NCBI GenBank assembly: GCA_022562935.1
Contig: JADFOI010000024.1
Coordinates: 1-35,894 of the forward strand
Direction of reading: 5' to 3'
Length of the DNA: 35,894 nt
DNA from: Acidobacteriota bacterium
GTDB lineage: Bacteria; Acidobacteriota; UBA6911; RPQK01; JADFOI01
Made by a program: the position numbers and the translations under genes. Numbering within the stretch: position 1 is the stretch's first letter; each line of letters starts with the position of its first letter. Shown here in pieces: positions 7,660 to 16,496 of this stretch. The notes under the pieces are model-generated. The model was not told the origin of the DNA. It saw only the letters and a program-made list of their open reading frames with translations, and made no database searches.

Positions 7660-9510
7660 CTAAAAATCGGGACTGCGGTAGATCACCTTTCCGCCTACCG
7701 CCGTCATCAGGTTTTTGATTTTCTTGATGTCCATTTCCGGGATGGTGAAATAGTCTCTGTCGATAACGATAAAATCGGCCAGCTTGCCCTTTTCCAGCGA
7801 TCCCAGGTCCTTTTCCCTGAGCACCGATTCCGCAGCCCACGTGGTCCAACCTCTAAGCCCGGAAATGCGGTCCAGCTTCTCCTCAGGCCCCCACACTCGA
7901 CCGTCCCACTCGCGGGTGATGTAAAAAGCGAAAGTCGGCCAGAAACCATACCAGGGCCATGCTCCAAGTGCACTATCGTTGGGCACAGAAGCAAGATGGG
8001 CATCAGTAGCCAGAGTAAATCTTGCTCCCGCGTCCAGCATACTCTTGGTGGGGGTGAACCATTTCAGGTATTCCTCTCCATACACATTAAGGAACTGATC
8101 GATGTTTCTGACCATGCCGGTAGCCTGCATGTTCATCCAGAGACCATACTTGGCCAGTTTGGGGATCTGTTCAGGCCGGATCAATCTGGGGTGATCGAAA
8201 AAGTGGCGCTTTTCTCTGATCTGCTCCAGGGTCCAGCCATCCTCCTCCATCAACTGATCGAACATCTGGAAAATGATGTCGGTGGTTCCATCGTTGGTGG
8301 CATGGACATCAGCCAGCCTTAATCCGGCCTTGAGAGCCGCCAAGTGAGCATTGTAGGGCTCAGTTCCAGGTTTGTGCCCGGGACATTGCTCCAATCGTGC
8401 CAATTGCTCCCGCATTGCCGGATCCTTGGGGACGGCCTGGCTGCAGGGACTACTATCCCACCCCTCTTCACCCACACCGCTGTTCCAAAAGTACTCGCTT
8501 CCCTGGCCGCCGAAGTCGCCCAAAAGGGTGTAGAACTCAGAAGCGTTTTCGGACAGTTGAAAGGCCGTGCGGTGGATCCATGCCCAGCGAATGGGCATCT
8601 CCCCCTTGTGGTCCATCATATTGAGCGCCTTGATGACTTCCAGCGGTTCGATATGGGTTTGCACCGTGGTCACTCCAAACGATGCGATCTCCAGCAGCTC
8701 TTTTTTGAGCATTCCCGCCACCATTTCCGTCTTATTCTTGAGGATGATGTCATAAACAAGGTAATACCAGACCCGCAGGCCCACCGGTCTGAGACTGTCG
8801 ATATCTTGTCCAATGGCCTCACTGATCAACTTCCTGGCCTGGCTGTTGTAAATGCCGGAGGTCAGGCTGCCGGTCAAAACCACCGGATTGTTGGGTCCCA
8901 TCCTGTCCAGATCGGCAGTGTTCACCATCCGCTGCCGGATCACGGGGGATGGGGTCGCTTGAATAACTTTCTCGTTCATGGGGATATTGACGATCACCCA
9001 CTTATCCGGTCCCAACTCAGCTGCTCTTTTGCGAACCACCGCCCCGATCTTCTCGACAATCCCGCTCTTGGTCAGCTCATCCAGGTCATCCTCGTGTAGA
9101 CCCAGAACCGGAATGACCTTGAGCTGGGGATCGGGGTTGAAGTCGGGATCACTCCCAAAATGGTTGTACAACCACAGGTGCGGGTGAGTGTGACTGTCGA
9201 TGATTCCCGGAAGCACTGTCCTGCCCTTCACGTCAATCACCTGCGTTTGAGGACCTACCAACTCCCTGACTTCTTCACTGGTTCCCAAAACCAGAATCCT
9301 TCTGTCCCGGACCGCCATGGCTTCAACCATGGTCAACTGATCGTCCATCACAGCGATCTTCCCGTTCAAGACAATCAAGTCGGGATAGGCATCCAGCTTC
9401 TCGAGCAGTTCGGACACTTCCTGGGCACTGACCTTGGCAGGGGCCAGGACAAGAACCAGGAAAAGGGTTAAAGCAACTTGTAAGGTCCACAAGAAGAGTG
9501 ACTTGCGCAT
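7660..9510 (-). CDS. Exported YtcJ-type amidohydrolase
   Basis: A 616-residue amidohydrolase-3 (YtcJ-like) protein with signal peptide ending near KVSAQ. It carries the entry segment DLIVLNGKIAVMD, the metal motif SHTH (His107, His109), internal histidines in DVHATNDG and FFDHPRLI, and the closing ATDAH aspartate. The C-terminus (LEKGKLADFIVIDRDYF) is typical. It is more divergent than the two other YtcJ paralogues here, with a longer insert around residues 320-390 (GDFGGQGSEYFWNSGVGEEG). GGAGGTG precedes the ATG. It lies between the Dabb protein gene and the Tat hydrolase gene, all on the minus strand. Confidence 0.9.
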   Translation of the reverse strand: MRKSLFLWTLQVALTLFLVLVLAPAKVSAQEVSELLEKLDAYPDLIVLNGKIAVMDDQLTMVEAMAVRDRRILVLGTSEEVRELVGPQTQVIDVKGRTVLPGIIDSHTHPHLWLYNHFGSDPDFNPDPQLKVIPVLGLHEDDLDELTKSGIVEKIGAVVRKRAAELGPDKWVIVNIPMNEKVIQATPSPVIRQRMVNTADLDRMGPNNPVVLTGSLTSGIYNSQARKLISEAIGQDIDSLRPVGLRVWYYLVYDIILKNKTEMVAGMLKKELLEIASFGVTTVQTHIEPLEVIKALNMMDHKGEMPIRWAWIHRTAFQLSENASEFYTLLGDFGGQGSEYFWNSGVGEEGWDSSPCSQAVPKDPAMREQLARLEQCPGHKPGTEPYNAHLAALKAGLRLADVHATNDGTTDIIFQMFDQLMEEDGWTLEQIREKRHFFDHPRLIRPEQIPKLAKYGLWMNMQATGMVRNIDQFLNVYGEEYLKWFTPTKSMLDAGARFTLATDAHLASVPNDSALGAWPWYGFWPTFAFYITREWDGRVWGPEEKLDRISGLRGWTTWAAESVLREKDLGSLEKGKLADFIVIDRDYFTIPEMDIKKIKNLMTAVGGKVIYRSPDF

Positions 9511-9583
9511 CGGCCCACCTCCATCAAATTCAGATCAGTCCAAGATTTCGGTGAATTCTATCTCATTTGGAAAGAAGGGGATA

Positions 9584-9690
9584 GCTATAAAGCTGACAGC
9601 TGACAACTGACAACAAACCAGCTAGGACCTAGGACGCGCGTGCGTTCGTGCTTTCGTGCCTTAGTGCTTTCGTGCGCGCTGCGCGCGAAG
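9584..9690. repeat. Modular intergenic repeat (GCTGACA and CGTGC runs, GCGCGC hairpin)
   Basis: Contains short tandem words (GCTGACAGCTGACAACTGACAAC-like, three units), then CGTGC repeated five times at 7-9 base steps (9637-9675), ending in GCGCGCTGCGCGC. The same GTGC-rich style recurs near 22010, 24434-24613 and 32326. Confidence 0.6.
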
Positions 9691-9735
9691 AGAATGGAAA
9701 ATAGAAACCGCATTTGTTTAGGATTTGGAATTTGA

Positions 9736-9763
9736 GACCACAGCCGGTCTTCCGGCTGTGGTC
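9736..9763 (-). terminator. Strong hairpin downstream of the Dabb gene
   Basis: Perfect twelve-pair stem GACCACAGCCGG / CCGGCTGTGGTC with a TCTT loop, 17 bases beyond the stop of the minus-strand Dabb gene. There is no clear U run in either direction, so it could also be a REP-like palindrome. Confidence 0.45.
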
Positions 9764-9779
9764 TGCGGTCTGTGCGGAT

Positions 9780-10178
9780 CTATTCCCCAATCACATCGAA
9801 GACGACGGGGCGTGCGACCCGGACCTTTCCCCATACCTTCATCCAGGGGTCACGACTGGGATGCTGAGCATAGGCTTCTCTGGACTGCATATCGTCAAAC
9901 TCAAAAATGAGGCCGTGAGTGTGGGAGGCATCTCCAACGGCAAATGGTCGCCGTAGTTTGCCGACCCATGCCCTCCTCAACCCCGGTATGGCATCGACCA
10001 GACCCGCAGTGGATTGCTTGAAATCCTCCATCGCTTCCTGGGGTGCACCTTCAACAGCCGTCCAGGCCACGGCATGAATGATGGTTCTCTCGTTTCTGGC
10101 TGATTGCTGTCCCATGAGCCATCCCGCCATGAAAATCAGGCCCGCAAACATCCACACTAAAATCTTTCGGTCACGCAT
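9780..10178 (-). CDS. Membrane-anchored Dabb (stress-responsive alpha/beta-barrel) protein
   Basis: A 132-residue protein: one N-terminal membrane segment (ILVWMFAGLIFMAGWLMG) followed by a Dabb-type ferredoxin-like barrel with the family features IIHAVAWTA, IPGLRRAWVG, HGLIFEFDDMQSREAYAQHPSRDPW and VVFDVIGE. Members of this family form dimeric barrels; most have unknown function and some bind or cyclise small aromatic compounds. AAGGAGG precedes the ATG. It is first of a minus-strand series with the amidohydrolase and Tat hydrolase, separated by a 270-base repeat-filled gap. Confidence 0.85.
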   Translation of the reverse strand: MRDRKILVWMFAGLIFMAGWLMGQQSARNERTIIHAVAWTAVEGAPQEAMEDFKQSTAGLVDAIPGLRRAWVGKLRRPFAVGDASHTHGLIFEFDDMQSREAYAQHPSRDPWMKVWGKVRVARPVVFDVIGE

Positions 10179-10284
10179 ACGGTCTTTCCTCCTTGATTAA
10201 TTCTGGTAAGAAGATAGCGCGCTTTGCACGCAGAAAAAAGGAAAATTGATAGGAGCTTTGCGCACTTCCCACCCGTCTCAGTTT

Positions 10285-10346
10285 CAAATTTGGAATTTGG
10301 AATTTGGAATTTGTTTGGGATTTGGTGTTTTGAATTTTGAATTTCA
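10285..10346. repeat. AATTTGG tandem repeat region
   Basis: TTTGGAA is repeated three times in tandem (7-base unit) followed by TTTGTTTGGGATTTGG and TTGAATTTTGAATTTC. Read on the other strand it matches the word order of 6442-6500 (ATTCAAAATTC, CCAAAC, ATTCCAAA). This is the main content of the gap between the Dabb and PilZ genes. Confidence 0.65.
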
Positions 10347-10429
10347 GCCGCTCTGCCGGCTATTGGCTGTTGTCTACCCCATCATGTCAGTGGGCTCACT
10401 ATAATTCAGTTAAGCTCAGGTCACCAAAA

Positions 10430-10786
10430 ATGGAAGAGAGGCGCCAAGATAAACGCTCTGCAGTGTCCATTCCCTGCACGGTGTACTGGCACGACCATGT
10501 CATCAGGGGGCAAATCGCCAATCTTTCCCTGGGTGGAGCGTTTATTATCCGCCTCAGTGCTATCCCCCCTGAGGATGCTTCCGTCATTCTTAGCTTTCAG
10601 GCCGAGAAGGGCGAAATCGAATTGAAGGGCAAATTGACCTCTCGAGTCATCCACACCGTTACAGAGTCCATAGAAAAGGGAGAGATCGGCTCCATTGGTG
10701 TAGAATTTCAGGAACCACCCGAAGATGTGAGGTCGCAACTGAGCCCGGTGTTTCGCGCACTAGGAGCCGGCCCGAGTAATAGGTGA
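10430..10786 (+). CDS. PilZ domain c-di-GMP receptor protein
   Basis: A 118-residue single-domain PilZ protein. Both nucleotide-binding motifs are intact: the RxxxR motif (RRQDKR, Arg5 and Arg9) and NLSLGG (N-x-S-x-G-G). The rest follows the PilZ barrel, ending GSIGVEFQEPPEDVRSQL. It should bind cyclic di-GMP and act as a stand-alone receiver for motility, secretion or polysaccharide control. Start set at 10430 because the domain begins there; a TTG at 10337 would translate repeat DNA. The last codons (LGAGPSNR) and stop are made from a repeat that bounds the MITE-like element at 10763-10952. Confidence 0.9.
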   Translation: MEERRQDKRSAVSIPCTVYWHDHVIRGQIANLSLGGAFIIRLSAIPPEDASVILSFQAEKGEIELKGKLTSRVIHTVTESIEKGEIGSIGVEFQEPPEDVRSQLSPVFRALGAGPSNR

Positions 10787-10995
10787 GGTCCCGTTACGGG
10801 CTCCGCCGTAACCCTTTGGGCGGAAGGAGGTTGCGGTGCATCTCTTCGTCGCTTGTCGTCACCGATGCACAGGACAGCGACTCCTCCTCGCTCCTCGACC
10901 TGCTCACCCAAGCCCCATCCGCGCGACAACACCTATTACTCGGACAGACTCCCAGGAGCCGGCCCGAGTAATACCTGAGATCGCGTTACGGACTC
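10763..10995. mobile_element. MITE-like element with 23-bp inverted ends plus a flanking direct copy
   Basis: Inverted ends at 10763-10785 and 10930-10952 match at 20 of 23 positions and share an exact 13-base core (CCGAGTAATAGGT). A third copy, in direct orientation with the first, spans 10954-10995 and matches 10762-10803 at 37 of 42 positions. The 145-base interior carries smaller hairpins (GTTACGG/CCGTAAC, GTGCATC/GATGCAC) and no gene. The two flanking copies supply the 3' ends of both neighbouring, convergent genes. Confidence 0.6.
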
Positions 10996-11984
10996 AGTGC
11001 CTCCCGGTTCAGAATGTTCTCTGGAGTTTTGCCCTGAGCCAGATCAATAATGCTCTGCGCCGCCATCTCGGCCATTTTGGCCCGAGTTGCTGTAGTGGCG
11101 GATGAGATGTGGGGCGTCAGGATGACGTTATCGAGATCCTTGAGCTGCACCTCCGCTTCACTGTCGCAGGAAATTTCCGGCTCACATTCAAACACATCCA
11201 ATGCGGCAGCAAAGATTCTCTTTTCCTGTAACGCCTCAACAAGAGCGGCCTCGTCAACGATGGGTCCGCGTGCCGTGTTGATCAATATGGCTGAAGACTT
11301 CATGGCCTGAAGCTCCCGTTTACCGATCAGGTGCAACGTCTGATCGGTAAACGGGACATGCAGCGAAATGACATCGGCCTCGCTTAGAAGCATGTTCAGA
11401 TCCACTCGCCTGGCATGGTATTCCTTTTCGAACTCCTTATCCTCGCGGGTGTGAGAGTAGATCACCTTCATGGCCAGCCCGTTGACGGCTTTTCGGGCTA
11501 CGGCTTTTCCGATTCGGCCCAATCCAACGATTCCCAGCGTTCTGCCCGCGATGGGCTGACCGAGAAAGAGCTGGGGTCCCCAGACCTTGAACTTTCCGGC
11601 TCGAATATAGGTGTCCGCTTCCACAATCCTCCGGGCAGCGGCCATCATGAGGGTCAGCGTATGTTCCGCCACAGCCTCGGTCAGCACACCGGGCGTATGG
11701 GTGACCACGATTCTATACCGGGTGGCCGCCGGGATATCGATGTTGTCGTATCCGACCGCATAATTAGACACAATTTTGAGATCCGGATTAGAGGAGAAAA
11801 GATCTCCGTCCACCTGATCGGTTAAAAGGCTCAAAAGAGCATCTTTGTCTTTGACCCTCTTCAGAAGTTCTTCTTTGGACAGAACCCGATCTTCCTCATT
11901 AACGTCCACCTTGAAGCCAGCCTCTCGGAGCATGGCTATACCCTCTTCAGGAATGCTCCGCGAAACCAAGACCTTCCAAGTCAT
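10986..11984 (-). CDS. D-2-hydroxyacid dehydrogenase (glyoxylate reductase / phosphoglycerate dehydrogenase family)
   Basis: A 332-residue NAD(P)-dependent dehydrogenase. The Rossmann motif is GLGRIG (154-159) and the catalytic set is Arg239 (NTARG), Glu268 (ECEPE) and His292 (PHISSAT). Residue pattern (NYAVGYDNID, HTPGVLTEAVAEHTLTLMMA) is closest to glyoxylate/hydroxypyruvate reductases. It lacks the C-terminal ACT domain of serine-pathway PGDH. Start at 11984 is supported by GGGGGAG and by family length; the longer ORF to 12164 would overlap the divergent gene. The last codons overlap the repeat at 10954-10995. Confidence 0.92.
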   Translation of the reverse strand: MTWKVLVSRSIPEEGIAMLREAGFKVDVNEEDRVLSKEELLKRVKDKDALLSLLTDQVDGDLFSSNPDLKIVSNYAVGYDNIDIPAATRYRIVVTHTPGVLTEAVAEHTLTLMMAAARRIVEADTYIRAGKFKVWGPQLFLGQPIAGRTLGIVGLGRIGKAVARKAVNGLAMKVIYSHTREDKEFEKEYHARRVDLNMLLSEADVISLHVPFTDQTLHLIGKRELQAMKSSAILINTARGPIVDEAALVEALQEKRIFAAALDVFECEPEISCDSEAEVQLKDLDNVILTPHISSATTATRAKMAEMAAQSIIDLAQGKTPENILNREALSP

Positions 11985-12162
11985 AGAAACTCCCCCATCC
12001 TCCCGATAATCCGGCCAGTATAGTTCATGCACGCCAGTCCTGACATCCTTTGAGAAACTTGGAACAATCCTGAAATTCTCCAGTCCAATGTAATAGATGG
12101 CCGATTTACAACACTCACTCATCAGCGGCCTTAACCAGGTCAGGAAAGAAAGGAGAAACAAC

Positions 12163-12522
12163 ATGGATCAAGATCGAATGAACTCCAGGATGTGGAAGAG
12201 CACGGGATTGTATTCGACAAAGGAGCCGCTTGACCCCTCTGTACAAAAGTTGGCCAGGGCTATTTTACGCCAGGCTGTAAGGGATATGTTGATGCACCAA
12301 GAGACCCAAAGCGGGGAGTCTGACGGTTGGAGAAAGGACGCAGCACAGTGGTTCTTCTCTGATAAAACTGATCCAGGAAGTCTGACCTGGGTCTGCGAAA
12401 TTCTGCAATTACAACCCTGGATGTTGCGCCAGTGGTTGTCTGTCTATCATCAAAGTCATCACCAAAGAAGAGAGCACATGGTCATGGAGCTGTACCGAAG
12501 TCTGCGACCCAGCATGAACTAG
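12163..12522 (+). CDS. Small helical protein of unknown function
   Basis: A 119-residue soluble protein, start at 12163 with AAAGGAG before it. The central part KDAAQWFFSDKTDPGSLTWVCEILQLQPWMLRQWL resembles a small bacterial family with the pattern W-[FIL]-x-S-D ... [FW]-x-x-[IV]-C-x-x-L-x-[IL]-x-P-x-x-[LI]-R, which I know only as uncharacterised. It is Arg- and Gln-rich and predicted mostly helical, so DNA binding or protein adaptor roles are possible. It is divergent from the dehydrogenase and 91 bases upstream of the desaturase gene. Confidence 0.7.
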   Translation: MDQDRMNSRMWKSTGLYSTKEPLDPSVQKLARAILRQAVRDMLMHQETQSGESDGWRKDAAQWFFSDKTDPGSLTWVCEILQLQPWMLRQWLSVYHQSHHQRREHMVMELYRSLRPSMN

Positions 12523-12613
12523 CCGGGATAGCAGGTGGCTTGAACTTGGACGGTCTCATCCTGCAAACTATAATCTATGAGGAAGCCCATACTCTTCGGA
12601 GTTACGATGAGGA

Positions 12614-13414
12614 ATGTTTAGATACAAGGAAGACCGAATTCTCACCACCCTCTTTGTCGCCTACTTTGGCGTTGATCTGATCGTTTTTTTCACAGTCGAG
12701 AGCGTTTGGTTCGTTGTTCTCTGGATGCTTTTGGGCATTCTTCCCAAGGCTTGTATCAGCTCCTTCAACCACCACCATCAACATTTGGCGACCTTTCGAC
12801 ACACCCTACCGAACCGCTTGTTGGAACTGATCTATGCTTTTCAAACGGGAGTGGTGACCAACGGCTGGACATTGCACCACGTTCTGGGACACCATGTGAA
12901 TTACCGCGACCAACAGCGGGATGAGTCTCGCTGGAAGCGAAAACAGGGTCGGCCCATGGGAGCGATCGAGTATTCTGTCATCACATCACTGACCGCATAT
13001 CCGCGGGCCTTTCAAGTGGGAAAAAGATTTCCCAAACACCAGAAGCCCTTCCTGGTGATGTTCTTCATCACACTCAGCATCCTGGCTTTCTTTTTTTACT
13101 ATAACTGGGTCAACGCTCTTTTCATTTTTGCTCTTCCCATGGTGATCTCCTTCTATATCACTGCCTGGCATACCTACTACCATCACGCGGGACTGGATTC
13201 TGAGACTGATCTTGAAGCTTCCTATAACATTACCGATAAGTGGCATAATCTCCTGACGGGTAACCTTGGATACCATACGGCACACCATATTCGGCCCGCT
13301 TTACATTGGTCCAAACTGCCGCAGTTTCATCAACAGATCGAATCCACGATACCCAGCCATCTCTATCGCCAAGCACCCCTGCCCTTCCGCTGGATCACTC
13401 CCCTTCTGGGTTGA
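12614..13414 (+). CDS. Membrane fatty-acid desaturase-family protein
   Basis: A 266-residue integral membrane di-iron protein. Three histidine clusters are present: HHHQH (53-57), HHVLGHH (88-94) and HTAHH (221-225), with further His at 186, 190, 191 and 211. Hydrophobic segments at about 10-45 and 146-184 fit the family's hairpins. It probably desaturates or hydroxylates an acyl chain at the inner membrane; regioselectivity is not predictable. It is shorter than typical acyl-CoA or acyl-lipid desaturases. The only in-frame start is ATG 12614 just after a stop; GAGGA is unusually close (1-2 bases), so initiation may be weak. Next gene follows by 84 bases. Confidence 0.85.
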   Translation: MFRYKEDRILTTLFVAYFGVDLIVFFTVESVWFVVLWMLLGILPKACISSFNHHHQHLATFRHTLPNRLLELIYAFQTGVVTNGWTLHHVLGHHVNYRDQQRDESRWKRKQGRPMGAIEYSVITSLTAYPRAFQVGKRFPKHQKPFLVMFFITLSILAFFFYYNWVNALFIFALPMVISFYITAWHTYYHHAGLDSETDLEASYNITDKWHNLLTGNLGYHTAHHIRPALHWSKLPQFHQQIESTIPSHLYRQAPLPFRWITPLLG

Positions 13415-13498
13415 CCCCTTCTTTTTCTCCACGATACAATCCAGAAAAGCTATTTCCTGTTCCCACAACAAAGGGGAGTGGTTTTCTGTGGAGGGCAC

Positions 13499-15291
13499 AT
13501 GAAAAATTCGGTGAAGGCAGTTGCGTTTGGCCTCCTCATTGGGGGTTCCACTCTACTCTTTACCCATTTACCCCATTCGTGCGCAGCCAGCCCGCAGGGG
13601 GGCCCGACATCGTTTACCACAGTGGGCATATCGTCACCATCGACGACGACTTCACGATCGTCGAAGCCCTCGCGGTCAGGGACGGAAAAATCGTAGCGCT
13701 CGGCTCTAACGCCGATATCAAGGCCCTTGCGCTGGAGGAAACCCGGCTGGTGGATCTCGGGGAGAAGACGGTGCTGCCGGGACTCTATGACAGCCATGTC
13801 CATCTCTCTTTCGGAGGAGGTGGCAACACTCTGGACCTCAGGCACGCCAAAACGATCGAAGAGCTTCAGGAGACGCTCAAGAAGGAGGTCACACCCATTC
13901 CGGAGGGTCAGTGGATCTTCGGACGAATCTCCGAGACCTCCTTTCCCGAACTGAAATTGCCGACCCGTTGGGAATTGGACGAGGCAACGCCCCGGCACCC
14001 GATGGCCTTGAGGCTGGGATTCCGCCTCTGGGTTGTCAACTCCCTGGCACTGGAGAAAGCGGGCATCACCAGGGCTACCCCGGATCCACAAGGGGGGAAA
14101 ATCGCTCGGGACGAGCGGGGAGTTCCCAACGGAATACTGCGCGAGCCGGCTGCGCAGCGCATGGTGGGACGTTTACTGCCTCCATCTCCGCGCCTTCAGG
14201 ATGAAACGGCCCGCAAGAATGTCCGTGCCTTCCTTCGCGAGTTGGTCAGCCTTGGAATCACCAGTATCAACGTTGCCGGACTGCGGCCCGGCAACCAGCT
14301 GCGCTGGGTACAGGATAGCTACCAACGTTGGGGAGAGGAACTCCCGCGAATGACGGTACAGTTGCAGGTGCGTCCGGGCGCCGATGGGCACGACGATATT
14401 GAAGAGGGTGTGAGAGAAGCGATCCGGGATATCGAAGCGGTGTCGTTTCACACCGGCTTCGGAAATGACCGCCTCAAGCTCGGTGCCATCAAAATGGGCG
14501 TGGATGGAGGTTCCACCGCCCTGACCGCCTGGGTTCTGGAACCCTATCCGGACGGGAGCCTAGGCCTGAATACGATTCCTCAAAGCGCGTTTTACGCCGT
14601 GGCCAAGCGGGCCCATGATCTGGGGTGGCAGATCGGGATTCACGCGGTAGGAGATGCAGCCGTCCAGATGACGGTTAACGTCTTTGAGCGAATTCTAGGA
14701 GAGAGCCCCCGGGAGGACCATCGTCACTACCTCCACCATGTTGCCATACTGCCTCCTGAGGACACCCTGCGGAAAATGGCCGATCTGGGAATCCTGGTAT
14801 CGAGCCAGCCGAGTTTCACCTACGAACTGGCCCCCAACTATGAGGCGGCCCTGAGCGGCAAGAGGCTCGAAACCAACAATCCACAGAGGTCGCTGTTGGA
14901 ACGTGGCATTCGAATGGCGTACGGCTCGGATCACCGACCCTACGGACCCATCGTGGGAATCTGGGCTGCCGTCAACCGCATGGGAAGAAATGGAAAAATC
15001 TACGGCCCCAGCGAAGCAGTGAGCGTGAAAGAGGCTATTCGTCTTCACACCATGGGTCCTGCTTATCTCACTTTTGACGAAAACAATCGCGGCTCTCTAG
15101 AGGTGGGCAAATGGGCCGATATGGTTGTACTCACCGAAGACATCCTGTCCGTGGACCCGGTCCGCATCCGGGAGATCGGAATCGAGAAAACCATCATCCA
15201 GGGGGAGATCGTGTACTCGGCAGACATCCCCAAGATCGCGAGATTTGACGACGGCGTTGTCTGGACGGTCGAGAATTTATCCGGAGAGTGA
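13499..15291 (+). CDS. Exported YtcJ-type amidohydrolase with apparent -1 frameshift after the signal peptide
   Basis: From ATG 13499 (GGAGG upstream) a good signal peptide MKNSVKAVAFGLLIGGST is read in one frame, but the enzyme body, starting GPDIVYHSGHIVTIDDD, lies in the -1 frame. The frames meet at six G (13597-13602). One extra G would join them into a normal protein of about 597 residues. The body is a complete amidohydrolase-3: SHVH metal motif, GIHAVGD, YLHHV and YGSDH. It closely parallels the product of 19932-21713 (shared FHTGFGNDR, VAKRAHDLGWQ, KIYGP and SLEVGK segments). The uninterrupted frame back to 13306 gives no signal peptide and overlaps the desaturase gene, so it is not the natural start. 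Sequencing error, pseudogene or programmed slippage are all possible. Confidence 0.82.
13597..13603 (+). other. G-GGG-GGC site at the frame switch
   Basis: In the signal-peptide frame the codons read CAG GGG GGC, so the heptamer G GGG GGC has the X-XXY-YYZ form of -1 slippery sites. It is exactly where the frames must be joined. A dropped G in a homopolymer is the simpler reading. Confidence 0.5.
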
Positions 15292-15312
15292 AACAAGGAA
15301 TCCTGCCCTCAG

Positions 15313-15447
15313 GTCAGCCGGTGGCTGACGACGATCTAACAGAGGTCTGCAGTTGAAAACCACTCCAGGCTGGCCCGTGGGCTAAAGCCCACGGCTCTGA
15401 CTGCGTCTTAACATGAGAGGGTGCCATCCTCACTGTTCGGGCGAGCC
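15313..15447. repeat. REP-like palindromes and a dispersed 25-mer between two secreted-protein genes
   Basis: The 260-base gap holds GTCAGCC-GGT-GGCTGAC (15313-15329), CCGTGGGCT-AA-AGCCCACGG (15375-15394) and a 25-mer (15423-15447) that recurs inverted at 21838-21862 with one mismatch. The AGCCGGTGGCT core recurs in the hairpin at 32353-32385. The first hairpin lies 22 bases after the amidohydrolase stop and could help termination. Confidence 0.6.
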
Positions 15448-15554
15448 TCTGTTGTTGGTTGTCCAACAAACCCAGTGTGCTGTACCCGCGCCAACTTGCG
15501 AGGCTTTTGGGAACCCGGTTACTGTACTGCCGGAAGGTTGAAGAGGTGTGAGTG

Positions 15555-16457
15555 ATGCAAGCTCGAGGGTACGGGATCGTTTTCCTGTGGGTCACTTTCA
15601 GTTTCTGTGCGGTGGTTCAACCCACAACTGTTCCACAACAGGAGCTTCCCGATTCCTTCGGTGAAGTGCTGGAAGAGATAGAGCGCGACGGCTTTGAGCT
15701 CAGAGACTACCTGTACCCCTACAACGATGGCTTCGTTCATTATCTGGTGACCCTTCTGGAAAACGATGCCGTACAGTCTGCTAACGGCCTAGTCTCGGAA
15801 CTGCGCATCTACCGATCCGACTCCCAGGGGACACAATTCCTGGGCAGAGAAGTCGTTGCAGGGATGCATCTGGCTTTCCATGAACTCAACAACACCGATA
15901 TCAATGGAGATGGAACCAGGGAAATTGTGATCTGGAAGGGATGCGGCAGCACGGCCTGGTCGTGTCAGCAGATCGGGGTTTACCAAATCAGTGGAAACCG
16001 GTTGATCAACCTGACCGAATCGATCACCGGGAGCCTTGTACCCAGCTCCCTGGTCGACGTGGATCAGGATGGGTCCTTGGAGATCATCGCGATGGAGACC
16101 CGATGGGAAACTTATGAGCATCTGCCCCACCCGGTGGCGCCTGCAGTCGAGGAGATCTTCGCCTGGAGCAACGGTTCCTATCGGAGAGCCAGCAAGGAAT
16201 ATCCCGATTATTACCAAAAGAAAATCAACCACATCAAATCCCTGATGGATCAGATTTCACTTCCTTACGACTACCTGGGGAATGCCATCAAGTTGCTCCT
16301 GAACTATGATCGCATGGGGCAAACCCAACGGGGCTGGGAAGAATTGGAGAGACTCCTTCAGACCGAGCGCCACTCTATCGTGGAAAATGACGTCTGGCAG
16401 TCTATCAAGGACCCGATCGTAGAGGACTTTAAAAAGGAACTGGGCCGGTCCGACTGA
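15555..16457 (+). CDS. Secreted protein with FG-GAP/calcium-loop repeats
   Basis: A 300-residue exported protein (signal MQARGYGIVFLWVTFSFCAVV). Two DxDxDG-type loops, DINGDGTREIVIW (about 116-128) and DVDQDGSLEIIAM (about 170-182), match VCBS/FG-GAP beta-propeller blades that bind calcium. The C-terminal 90 residues are helical with a TPR-like flavour (YLGNAIKLLLNYDRMGQTQRGWEELERLL). It probably works outside the inner membrane; the partner is unknown. ATG 15555 is preceded by GAGGTG; a GTG one codon earlier is possible. A Cys pair (CGSTAWSC) may form a disulfide. Confidence 0.8.
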   Translation: MQARGYGIVFLWVTFSFCAVVQPTTVPQQELPDSFGEVLEEIERDGFELRDYLYPYNDGFVHYLVTLLENDAVQSANGLVSELRIYRSDSQGTQFLGREVVAGMHLAFHELNNTDINGDGTREIVIWKGCGSTAWSCQQIGVYQISGNRLINLTESITGSLVPSSLVDVDQDGSLEIIAMETRWETYEHLPHPVAPAVEEIFAWSNGSYRRASKEYPDYYQKKINHIKSLMDQISLPYDYLGNAIKLLLNYDRMGQTQRGWEELERLLQTERHSIVENDVWQSIKDPIVEDFKKELGRSD

Positions 16458-16496
16458 ACTGGAAATCAGGGGAAATGTGGGAACGGCACCGACCTG

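Noticed and set aside
8344-9099. 251-codon plus-strand ORF
   Set aside because: Antisense of the amidohydrolase at 7660-9510; composition is that of a shadow frame.
10787-10985. Possible structured RNA or tRNA-like fold
   Set aside because: The hairpins are explained by the inverted and direct repeat copies and no tRNA arms or anticodon loop can be drawn.
13306-13498. Upstream extension of the amidohydrolase reading frame
   Set aside because: It overlaps the desaturase gene, has no signal peptide and no Shine-Dalgarno; ATG 13499 in the other frame has both.
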